Positions 5,770 through 12,092 of a stretch of 12,092 nucleotides of DNA are shown piece after piece. Under the pieces are notes generated by a model. The model was not told the origin of the DNA and searched no databases. It saw only the letters and a program-made list of their open reading frames with translations. The translations under genes and the position numbers were made by a program. Every line of letters begins with the position of its first letter. Positions within the stretch are counted from its first letter, which is position 1. This DNA is from Pseudomonadota bacterium (GTDB taxonomy: Bacteria > Pseudomonadota > Gammaproteobacteria > Burkholderiales > Burkholderiaceae_C), in contig JAEWVY010000178.1 of NCBI GenBank assembly GCA_023396625.1, positions 1 through 12,092 of the forward strand, written 5' to 3'.

Positions 5770-6543
5770 ATGACCGCCCCCATGTCCTGGCCCGCCGAGG
5801 CGATCCGCGCGTCCATCGACCCGCGGGTGGAGGATTTCCGCGTCGAGATCGTGCCCGAAATCGATTCGACCAATGCCGAGCTCATGCGGCGCGCCCGCGC
5901 CGGGCAGCGTGACCCCGTGCTGCTCGTGGCCGAATCGCAGACCGCGGGCCGGGGACGCCTGGGACGACCGTGGCGGGGCCCCCGGGGCGCCGCGTTGATG
6001 TTCTCGCTGGGCCTGCCGCTGGCGCCGGTGCAATGGCTGGGCCTGTCCCTGGCGGTGGGCCTGAGCATCGCGGAGAGTCTGCACCCGGCGGTGGGCCTGA
6101 AATGGCCCAACGACCTGTGGTGGAAAGATCGCAAGCTCGGGGGCATCCTCGTCGAGACCGCGAGCATCGGCACCGCACGCCAGGTGGTGATCGGCGTGGG
6201 CCTGAACATCACCCCCGTGGATGGCGCCGGACTCGCAACCCCCCCCGCGGCCCTGGACGCCTTGCTGCCCGGCGTGGACGCGCCACAGGCGCTGCTGCGG
6301 CTGGCCGGTCCGTTGACGCACGCGGTCAAGACCTTCGAGACCACCGGCTTCGCCCCCCTGGTCGAGCGCTTCGATCGCCGCGACGTATTGCGTGGGCGCA
6401 TGGTCTGGACCAGCGACGGCTTGCAGGGCACGGCCATGGGCGTGGATTCCACGGGCGCCCTGCAGGTGCGTTCCGTTGCCGGCCTGCACCACGTGACCAG
6501 CGCAGAGATCAGTGTGCGGCCTCTGGACGCCGACAAAAGCTGA
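5770..6543 (+). CDS. birA: Biotin--[acetyl-CoA-carboxylase] ligase (monofunctional, no HTH)
   Basis: Encodes 257 residues. It activates biotin with ATP to biotinyl-AMP and attaches it to the lysine of biotin carboxyl carrier proteins in the cytoplasm. Visible motifs are IDSTN (31-35), ESQTAGRGRLGRPW (55-68, the biotin/adenylate-binding GRGRxG loop), KWPNDLWW (111-118) and RKLGGILVE (121-129, with the conserved Lys122). IGVGLNI (141-147) follows, then a small C-terminal SH3-like domain (about 205-252). The winged-helix DNA-binding domain of E. coli BirA is absent, so this is the group I type that cannot act as a biotin repressor directly. The ATG at 5770 is 18 bp after the SET gene, with a weak AAGAG upstream; ATG 5782 is an alternative. 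The SPOR-domain gene begins 8 bp after the stop, so the two are probably co-transcribed. Confidence 0.95.
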   Translation: MTAPMSWPAEAIRASIDPRVEDFRVEIVPEIDSTNAELMRRARAGQRDPVLLVAESQTAGRGRLGRPWRGPRGAALMFSLGLPLAPVQWLGLSLAVGLSIAESLHPAVGLKWPNDLWWKDRKLGGILVETASIGTARQVVIGVGLNITPVDGAGLATPPAALDALLPGVDAPQALLRLAGPLTHAVKTFETTGFAPLVERFDRRDVLRGRMVWTSDGLQGTAMGVDSTGALQVRSVAGLHHVTSAEISVRPLDADKS

Positions 6544-6551
6544 GGCCCAGG

Positions 6552-7193
6552 ATGCTGCGCACGCTGGTTGTGATTCTGCTGCTCGCCAATGGGCTGTTCT
6601 ACGCGTGGACACAGGGCCTGCTGCCAGGCGGTGGTCCGGCCGGCGCGTCCCAGAGGGAACCGCAGCGCCTGGCGCGGCAGCTGCATCCGGAGGCCCTGCG
6701 CCTGGTCTCGCCCGACGCTGTCCGCTCCCCCGACACCCAGGCGGGCACCTGCCTGCAGGCCGGCCTGTTCGACCCCGCCCAGGCCGCGACCCTGCGGTCG
6801 GCGCTGGCCCCGTCGCTGCCCGAAGGCAGCTGGGTGCTCGACATCGGGACCGAACCGGGTCGCTGGATCATCTACATGGGCAGATATGCCAACGCGGAAG
6901 CCGTGGCCCGCAAGCGCGCCGAGTTGCGGGCGCTCAATGTCCGGACCGAGCCCTTGCCCAACCCCGCGCTCGAACCCGGCCTGTCCCTGGGCACCTTCAC
7001 CACCGAGGCCGCGGCGCGGGACGCCCTGGCGCAGCTGGCGAATCGGCGGGTGCGGACCGCGCGCGTTCTTCAGGATCGCCCCGAGACACGCGGGTTCTGG
7101 CTGCGGCTGCCCCACGTCGACGACACCCTGCGACAACGGCTGGACACCCTGCGCCCGGCGCTTCTGGGCAAACCCCTGCGTCCCTGCCGCTGA
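6552..7193 (+). CDS. SPOR-domain inner-membrane protein
   Basis: Encodes 213 residues. The start at 6552 is supported by GAGG six bases upstream and by the membrane segment that begins at once: residues about 4-20, LVVILLLANGLFYAWT. A short Gly/Pro/Ala-rich stretch follows, then a periplasmic part with a C-terminal SPOR-like domain (about 95-187). Two related halves can be seen there: WIIYMGRYANAEAVARKRAEL and LSLGTFTTEAAARDALAQL. This is the 'G.F.....A......L' pattern of SPOR repeats, which bind denuded peptidoglycan at the division septum. The topology, one N-terminal membrane helix with the domain outside, is the same as FtsN and DedD, but this protein is not a clear orthologue of either. 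A cysteine pair (Cys67 and Cys212) is present. It follows birA by 8 bp. SPOR assignment is by pattern; the exact role is not known. Confidence 0.85.
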   Translation: MLRTLVVILLLANGLFYAWTQGLLPGGGPAGASQREPQRLARQLHPEALRLVSPDAVRSPDTQAGTCLQAGLFDPAQAATLRSALAPSLPEGSWVLDIGTEPGRWIIYMGRYANAEAVARKRAELRALNVRTEPLPNPALEPGLSLGTFTTEAAARDALAQLANRRVRTARVLQDRPETRGFWLRLPHVDDTLRQRLDTLRPALLGKPLRPCR

Positions 7194-7227
7194 GTCCCGA
7201 CCGCAAAGCGGACATCTCCAACCCTCC

Positions 7228-7893
7228 ATGGCCATGCATCTGAAACTCTATTACGCCCCCGGCGCCTGTTCCTTCGTTCCCCATGTGCTGCTGCACGCCA
7301 GCGGCGCACCTTTCGAACCCATCGTCGTCCGGCTGCACAAGGGCGAGCAGCATGAGGACGCCTACCGCGCCGTCAACCCGCGCGGACAGGTGCCGGTGCT
7401 GGTGGACGATGGCGAGGTGATCACGCAGATCCTGGCCATCGTTACTCACCTTGACGCGCGGTTCCCTGCCATGGAGTTTCTTCCACGGGAACCGCTGGCC
7501 CGCACGAGAGCCCTGGAGACGCTGGCGTGGATGAACAACACGGTGCACCCGACATTCACGCATGTGTTCATGCCGCACAAATTCACCGACGACGCGCAGG
7601 CACAGGACGCGCTGCGCCGATGGAATGTCCAGGCCTACCGCAAGCTGCTGGACGAATTGCAGTCCCTGGTGGTCCGCGCCACCGGCACAGGTCTGCCGTG
7701 GTTGGGCGGCCACCGGCTGGGACCGCTCGACGCCTATGCCTTGACCCTGCTGCGCTGGGGCACTCTGGCAGGGATCGATCCGCAGGGCTACCCCGATCTC
7801 TGGGCCTTTGTCCAGCGGGTGGCCGGCGAACCCTCCGTCGCGCGCGCCATCGCCCAGGAACGACTGCAGTTGAATCTCTACAAGGGCGAGTGA
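7228..7893 (+). CDS. Glutathione S-transferase, beta-class-like
   Basis: Encodes 221 residues, a normal length for a cytosolic GST. The N-terminal thioredoxin-like half starts LKLYYAPGACSFVPHVLL. PGACS with Cys14 matches the catalytic or mixed-disulfide cysteine of bacterial beta-class enzymes, and NPRGQVPVL (50-58) holds the conserved cis-Pro of the glutathione site. The usual TEG/TES glutathione-binding turn is altered here to TQI (66-68), so the Glu that contacts the gamma-glutamyl group appears to be Gln. The all-helical C-terminal domain covers about 88-212, including LGPLDAYALTLLRW. Likely roles are detoxification or peroxide/disulfide chemistry with glutathione; the substrate is unknown. 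ATG 7228 or ATG 7234 could be the start; neither has a strong ribosome binding site. The gene lies 34 bp after the SPOR gene, and its last 16 bp overlap the end of the convergent kinase gene. Confidence 0.9.
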   Translation: MAMHLKLYYAPGACSFVPHVLLHASGAPFEPIVVRLHKGEQHEDAYRAVNPRGQVPVLVDDGEVITQILAIVTHLDARFPAMEFLPREPLARTRALETLAWMNNTVHPTFTHVFMPHKFTDDAQAQDALRRWNVQAYRKLLDELQSLVVRATGTGLPWLGGHRLGPLDAYALTLLRWGTLAGIDPQGYPDLWAFVQRVAGEPSVARAIAQERLQLNLYKGE

Positions 7894-9401
7894 GGCCGTA
7901 GTCCTCCGCTCAGGGACTCCGAGGGCGCGTCCTGCACGGGCGGGTCCGCCAGGACAAAGCGCACCTTGAAACAGGCCCCCGGAGGCTGCTGGCCCGGATG
8001 AGCCTCCTCGACCGAGACGCTGGCATGGTGCTGGCGCGCAATCTCCAGCACGATGGGGAGGCCCAGCCCGGAGCCGTCGACGTTGCTGCCGAGCACGCGG
8101 TAGAACGGCTCGAAAATCAGCTCCTGCTCGGCTTGCGGCACACCCGGGCCGTTGTCCTCGACCTGAAGCACCAGCACCCGCCCAAAGGGGTCGGCCAGCA
8201 GACGCACGGTCACCACCCCGGGACGCGCGGCGGAGGAAGGGGTGTAGTGGATCGCGTTGTCCACGAGATTGCGAACCAGCTCCTTCAACAGCGTCGGATT
8301 GCCGTCCAGCATGGCCCCAGGCGTTCCTGGTGGCGGTGCGTCGTAGCCGAGATCGATATTTTTTTCCAGCGCGCGCGGCACCGAATCGCGCACCACCTCC
8401 AGTGTCAGGCTGACCATGTCGCAAGGCACCCGGTGGAGCGCGGTCCCCCCGACCTCGGCGCGCGCCAGGGCCAGGAGCTGATTGACGGTGTGCGTCGCAC
8501 GCACGCTGGAGCGTCCGATCTGCGCCAGTGACTGCTTGAGGTCTTCCTCGCTCGATCCCTCGCGAAGGGCCAGATCGGCCTGCATTCGCAAGCCCGCCAG
8601 CGGTGTCTTGAGCTGGTGCGCCGCATCGGCGAGAAAGCGCTTCTGCGTGGCCACCGAATCGGTCAGCCGGGTCAGCAGGTCATTCACCGACGACACGAGC
8701 GGGGCCACTTCGAGCGGCACGGTCTTTTCATCCAGCGGGCTGAGGTCGTCGGGCTTGCGCGCGCGGATGCGCTCTTCCAGCTGGCTCAGCGGCTTGATGC
8801 CGCGAACCAGGGCCATCCACACCAGCAGCACCGCCAGCGGCAGCGTGACGAATTGCGGCAGCATCACGCCTTTGATGATTTCAGTGGCCAACGTCTTGCG
8901 CTTCTCGCGGGTTTCAGCCACCTGCACCAACGCCGGCCGGCCCCCGGGCACGTCCAGCGGCACCCAGAGGTAGGCCATGCGCACGTCCAGCCCGCGGAGC
9001 TCGTCGTCGCGCATGTGCACTTCCCCCGGGGTGGCCGATTTTTCGTCCTCCGGGGGCGGCGGCAGGTCCCGCTCTCCGCTGAGCAGCTCGTCCTTGGGAC
9101 CTCGCACCTGGTAGTACACGAGATCGGCGTCATCGGCGCGCAGGATTTCCGTCGCGGGCAAGGGAAAGTTGAACTGCACGCGGTTGTGCGACACGGTGAG
9201 CAGCTGCGCCAGTGCCTGGGCGTTGTAGACCAGCGCCCGGTCGAAGGGCTTGTCGGCGATGCCTTGCGCGACCAGCCAGGTCAGCGCCAGGCTGGCCGGC
9301 CACAGCAGCAGCAGCGGCGTCAGCATCCAGTCCAGGATTTCCCCGAACAACGAACGCTGCTCGCGCGGGAACAGCTTGAGTGACCAGCGCTGCTGGCTCA
9401 T
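7878..9401 (-). CDS. Sensor histidine kinase, TctE-like (two-component)
   Basis: Encodes 507 residues. Two membrane segments (about 27-46 and 180-199) enclose a periplasmic region of roughly 130 residues, resembling the 2CSK_N sensor domain of TctE-type kinases. A juxtamembrane HAMP-like linker (200-245) leads to the H-box KRFLADAAHQLKTPLAGL with phospho-acceptor His262. The ATPase domain follows: N-box ELVRNLVDNAIHYTP (Asn378 and Asn382), G1 VEDNGPGVP (414-422), F-box FEPFYRV (430-436) and G2 GSGLGLPIV (443-451). All catalytic boxes are intact. An AGGGGGC stretch precedes the ATG. It lies 51 bp downstream of its response regulator and is surely its partner. Unlike many TctE systems, no tricarboxylate-transport genes are adjacent, so the signal is unknown; QseC-like naming is also possible. 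The C-terminus (about 485-507) is an unstructured Pro/Ser-rich tail encoded partly over the end of the GST gene. Confidence 0.95.
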   Translation of the reverse strand: MSQQRWSLKLFPREQRSLFGEILDWMLTPLLLLWPASLALTWLVAQGIADKPFDRALVYNAQALAQLLTVSHNRVQFNFPLPATEILRADDADLVYYQVRGPKDELLSGERDLPPPPEDEKSATPGEVHMRDDELRGLDVRMAYLWVPLDVPGGRPALVQVAETREKRKTLATEIIKGVMLPQFVTLPLAVLLVWMALVRGIKPLSQLEERIRARKPDDLSPLDEKTVPLEVAPLVSSVNDLLTRLTDSVATQKRFLADAAHQLKTPLAGLRMQADLALREGSSEEDLKQSLAQIGRSSVRATHTVNQLLALARAEVGGTALHRVPCDMVSLTLEVVRDSVPRALEKNIDLGYDAPPPGTPGAMLDGNPTLLKELVRNLVDNAIHYTPSSAARPGVVTVRLLADPFGRVLVLQVEDNGPGVPQAEQELIFEPFYRVLGSNVDGSGLGLPIVLEIARQHHASVSVEEAHPGQQPPGACFKVRFVLADPPVQDAPSESLSGGLRPHSPL

Positions 9402-9452
9402 GGGAAAAGCCCCCTGGGCCAGGCCGCGGCGGCGCCGGCTGTCACCCGCCCT

Positions 9453-10127
<675 letters not shown>

Positions 10128-10133
10128 GAATAT

Positions 10134-10139
10134 CTCCTT
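10134..10139 (-). promoter_or_regulatory. Ribosome binding site of the response regulator
   Basis: AAGGAG on the minus strand with a 6-nt spacer to the ATG at 10127. It decides the start in favour of MRILIAEDD over the upstream in-frame start at 10178. Confidence 0.85.
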
Positions 10140-10190
10140 GTGGCCATGTGCCCGAGGTTGGCAGGGGCTTTTGCGCACAAATTCTAGGCC

Positions 10191-10676
10191 TCACGCCACA
10201 TAAGCCTCCAGGCCGAGGGCCACCACCGTCGCCACCTCGTCGCCGACGGCCGCGCGAAATTCGGCTTCCGCCTGCGCCACGGCATCGCGAAAGGCGTCAA
10301 GCCAAGCCAGCCCCACGGGCGTGAACCGCACCAGCCGGGCTCGTGCATCCCGCGGATCGGGCTCACGGACCACCAGTCCCCAGGCTTCGCATTGGTCCAC
10401 CAGGTCTCCCATGGCCTGCTTGCTCATGCCCGCTGCGGCGGCCAATGCCGTCAGGCGTGCCCCCTCGGGCGCCAAGTGACGGGTGATATGGATGTGCGCT
10501 GCGCTGACCTGAGCCCGCGCCGCGAGGTTGGCCAATGCCAACGGGACGGTGACATTGTTCGCCATCAAGGCCAGCACACGGGCGTCGAAACGCCGCAGCG
10601 CCCGCCCCATCAGGTGGCCCAGGTGCATCTGGCGCCAGTTTGTCCGGCGTGCGGCAGCCCGCGATTCGGTATCCAT
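10191..10676 (-). CDS. MarR-family transcriptional regulator
   Basis: Encodes 161 residues, typical MarR length. After an N-terminal helical dimerisation part (about 12-65), the winged helix reads LTALAAAAGMSKQAMGDLVD (75-94, helix-turn-helix). WGLVVREPDPRDARARLVRFT (99-119) follows, with the Asp-Pro-x-Asp-x-Arg wing characteristic of MarR proteins. A C-terminal helix then completes the dimer interface. Such proteins are small-ligand- or oxidant-responsive repressors that usually bind palindromes near their own promoter. The gene lies divergently from recA across a 166-bp AT-rich region and ends 63 bp before the response-regulator start, so it might be the first gene of a three-gene transcript with the two-component pair. 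The ATG at 10676 has GAGG about 13 nt upstream, somewhat far; a later start is possible. The ligand and targets cannot be read from the sequence. Confidence 0.9.
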   Translation of the reverse strand: MDTESRAAARRTNWRQMHLGHLMGRALRRFDARVLALMANNVTVPLALANLAARAQVSAAHIHITRHLAPEGARLTALAAAAGMSKQAMGDLVDQCEAWGLVVREPDPRDARARLVRFTPVGLAWLDAFRDAVAQAEAEFRAAVGDEVATVVALGLEAYVA

Positions 10677-10746
10677 GGTCGAACAAAGTCCTCAAGGCTT
10701 ATTTGTTGATTTTATTGAAAGTAATGAAAACTGACTAAAAAATCGT

Positions 10747-10774
10747 TTACTCCAAGCTATACGTGCCCTAAAGT
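10747..10774 (+). promoter_or_regulatory. Putative sigma-70 promoter of recA
   Basis: TTTACT (10747-10752) matches four of six -35 bases. After 16 bp, TAAAGT (10769-10774) matches four of six -10 bases. A start site near 10781 would fall inside the LexA-type box, fitting repression by occlusion. The assignment is by eye and the match is moderate; the rest of 10677-10842 is AT-rich, unlike the surrounding genes. Confidence 0.4.
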
Positions 10775-10793
10775 ACTGTCTGAATATCCAGTT
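10774..10793. promoter_or_regulatory. LexA-type SOS box upstream of recA
   Basis: TACTGTCTGAATATCCAGTT fits the proteobacterial LexA consensus CTGT-N8-ACAG with a single change (CCAG instead of ACAG) and keeps the TA flank on the left and an AT-rich core. It lies 50 bp upstream of the recA ATG, where such boxes are expected. LexA bound here would repress recA until DNA damage. The same box lies 98 bp from the divergent marR start, so effects on marR are conceivable. Confidence 0.8.
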
Positions 10794-10830
10794 ATGCCAG
10801 TGGGCATTGCCATTCACACATCAAATTCCC

Positions 10831-10836
10831 AAGGAG
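10831..10836 (+). promoter_or_regulatory. Ribosome binding site of recA
   Basis: AAGGAG with a 6-nt spacer (AAAACC) to ATG 10843. It fixes the recA start at 10843 rather than an in-frame TTG at 10807. Confidence 0.92.
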
Positions 10837-10842
10837 AAAACC

Positions 10843-11883
10843 ATGGACGCCACCACGAAAACGGCCCAAAGTGAAAAAGCCAAAGCCCTGCAAGCCGCGC
10901 TGGCGCAGATCGAAAAGCAATTCGGCAAGGGCACCATCATGCGGTTGGGCGAAGGCGAGGCCATCGAGGACATCCAGGTGGTCTCCACCGGCTCCCTCGG
11001 ACTGGATATCGCCCTCGGCGTGGGGGGACTGCCCCGGGGCCGGGTCATCGAAATTTACGGCCCGGAATCGTCGGGCAAGACCACCCTCACGCTGCAGGTG
11101 ATCGCGCAAATGCAGAAGCAGGCGGGCACCTGCGCCTTTGTGGACGCCGAACACGCCCTGGACATCCAGTACGCCCAGAAGCTGGGCGTCAACCTGCAGG
11201 ACCTGCTGATCAGCCAGCCCGACACGGGCGAGCAGGCGCTGGAAATCGTGGACAGCTTGGTCCGCTCGGGCGCCGTGGACCTGATCGTGGTGGACTCGGT
11301 CGCCGCCCTCACGCCCAAGGCAGAGCTCGAGGGCGACATGGGCGACTCGCTGCCCGGCCTGCAGGCGCGCCTGATGAGCCAGGCCCTGCGCAAGCTCACA
11401 GCCCACATCAAGAAGACCAACTGCATGGTGATCTTCATCAACCAGATCCGCATGAAGATCGGCGTGATGTTCGGCAGCCCCGAAACCACCACCGGCGGCA
11501 ATGCGCTCAAGTTCTACGCCTCGGTGCGCCTGGACATCCGCCGCACCGGCACGATCAAGAAGGGCGAGGACGCGATCGGCAACGAAACCAAGGTCAAGGT
11601 GGTCAAGAACAAGGTCTCGCCACCCTTCAAGACCGCCGAATTCGACATCCTGTTCGGCGAGGGCATCAGTCGCGAGGGCGAAATCATCGACATGGGAGTG
11701 AACGCCCGCATCATCGAGAAGTCCGGCGCCTGGTACGCCTACAACGGCGAAAAGATCGGCCAGGGCCGCGACAACGCGCGCGAATTCCTGCGCGAAAACC
11801 CCGAACTGTCCCACGAAATCGAGAACAAGGTGCGCGAATCGCTGGGCATTCCACTGTTGCCCGCCACCGTGGACGCGGAGTAA
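10843..11883 (+). CDS. recA: Recombinase RecA
   Basis: Encodes 346 residues, the usual length. RecA polymerises on single-stranded DNA, drives homologous strand exchange with ATP, and stimulates LexA self-cleavage in the SOS response. Visible features are the N-terminal polymerisation helix (ALQAALAQIEKQFGKGTIMRLG), Walker A GPESSGKT (73-80) and the catalytic-Glu region DAEHALD (101-107). Walker B-like LIVVDSVAAL (147-156), the MAW-type ALRKLTAHIKKTNC and FINQIRMKIGVMFGSPETTTGGNALKF (198 onward, the DNA-binding L2 region) follow, then the C-terminal domain. The C-terminal tail (LLPATVDAE) is shorter and less acidic than in E. coli. Start, ribosome binding site and upstream LexA box are all clear. 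recX follows after 12 bp, the standard arrangement. Confidence 0.99.
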   Translation: MDATTKTAQSEKAKALQAALAQIEKQFGKGTIMRLGEGEAIEDIQVVSTGSLGLDIALGVGGLPRGRVIEIYGPESSGKTTLTLQVIAQMQKQAGTCAFVDAEHALDIQYAQKLGVNLQDLLISQPDTGEQALEIVDSLVRSGAVDLIVVDSVAALTPKAELEGDMGDSLPGLQARLMSQALRKLTAHIKKTNCMVIFINQIRMKIGVMFGSPETTTGGNALKFYASVRLDIRRTGTIKKGEDAIGNETKVKVVKNKVSPPFKTAEFDILFGEGISREGEIIDMGVNARIIEKSGAWYAYNGEKIGQGRDNAREFLRENPELSHEIENKVRESLGIPLLPATVDAE

Positions 11884-11895
11884 GCGGCTCGGTCG

Positions 11896-12092
11896 ATGTG
11901 CGCCACCGCGCTGTCCCTCAAGGGTCGGGCCCTGCGCCTGCTAAGCAGCCGCGAGCACTCGCGCACGGAGCTCGAACGCAAGCTCGCCAGCTTTGAAGAG
12001 GCGCCGGGATCGCTGGCCAAGGCCCTGGACGAGCTGCAGAGCAAGGGCTTCATCAGCGAGCAGCGCGTGGTCGAGTCCGTGCTGCACCGCCG
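11896..12092 (+). CDS. recX: Regulatory protein RecX, N-terminal part (partial)
   Basis: The gene begins at ATG 11896, 12 bp after the recA stop, and runs off the right edge after 65 codons. RecX binds RecA filaments and limits their growth and activity. The visible N-terminus, SLKGRALRLLSSREHSRTEL, followed by ERKLASF, then LDELQSKGFISEQRVVESVL, fits the tandem three-helix RecX fold. The opening 'A-L-x-L-L-x-x-R-E-H-S-R-x-E-L' is the family signature. The ribosome binding site is weak, so translation may depend on recA. An alternative GTG at 11898 is out of frame. Confidence 0.93.
   Translation, partial: MCATALSLKGRALRLLSSREHSRTELERKLASFEEAPGSLAKALDELQSKGFISEQRVVESVLHR

Noticed and set aside
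5290..7235. Long minus-strand open frames opposite the SET, birA and SPOR genes
   Set aside because: Antisense shadows. The plus-strand genes have complete family motifs and ribosome binding spacing, while the shadows show none.
10700..10745. Possible MarR operator in the AT-rich stretch (TTATT...AGTAA)
   Set aside because: The inverted repeat is short and imperfect. AT-rich sequence gives many such matches by chance.
10792..11814. 340-residue minus-strand frame opposite recA
   Set aside because: It lies entirely over recA or its leader and has no motif; it results from recA codon bias.

Overview
The window is a stretch of ordinary-looking chromosome from a high-GC betaproteobacterium. Gene content and protein style suggest Burkholderiales, most likely Comamonadaceae (the Acidovorax, Hydrogenophaga, Variovorax group). 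The evidence is a RecA of 346 residues with RecX directly downstream, a BirA without a DNA-binding domain, a TctD/TctE-type two-component pair, a topoisomerase III with a SWIB tail, and uniformly GC-rich codon use. There is no tRNA, rRNA, insertion sequence, phage gene or CRISPR array.

Layout, left to right. (1) Positions 1-123 hold the last 40 codons of gap (glyceraldehyde-3-phosphate dehydrogenase), closed by a strong intrinsic terminator. (2) A minus-strand block reads topB (5173-2198), then an alpha-carbonic-anhydrase-like exported protein (2198-1506) whose ATG shares one base with the topB stop, then an exported beta-propeller protein (1371-193). (3) A 95-bp divergent region (5174-5268) carries two perfect 14-bp palindromes. 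It separates topB from a plus-strand run of four closely spaced genes: a SET-domain methyltransferase, birA, a SPOR-domain membrane protein and a beta-class glutathione S-transferase. (4) The transferase converges with, and overlaps by 16 nt, a minus-strand histidine kinase. The kinase lies downstream of its OmpR-type response regulator, which in turn lies downstream of a MarR-type regulator. (5) The MarR gene diverges from recA across an AT-rich region with a LexA-type SOS box. recA is followed after 12 nt by recX, which runs off the window.

How the genes relate. recA and recX form the SOS recombination unit. The kinase and regulator form a complete signalling pair with no obvious target operon beside it. 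BirA charges biotin-dependent carboxylases, and the SPOR protein probably acts at the envelope or division site. The most thought-provoking region is the topB/SET junction. A topoisomerase III carrying a Lys/Ala-rich, histone-H1-like linker and a SWIB domain lies head to head with a complete SET-domain lysine methyltransferase. Both domain types are best known from eukaryotic chromatin. The topB linker also holds an A7 tract in exact -1 slippage phase, and the -1 frame stays open into the carbonic-anhydrase gene. The carbonic-anhydrase-like protein keeps its three zinc histidines but appears to lack two conserved active-site glutamates. Functional ideas drawn from these observations are inference.
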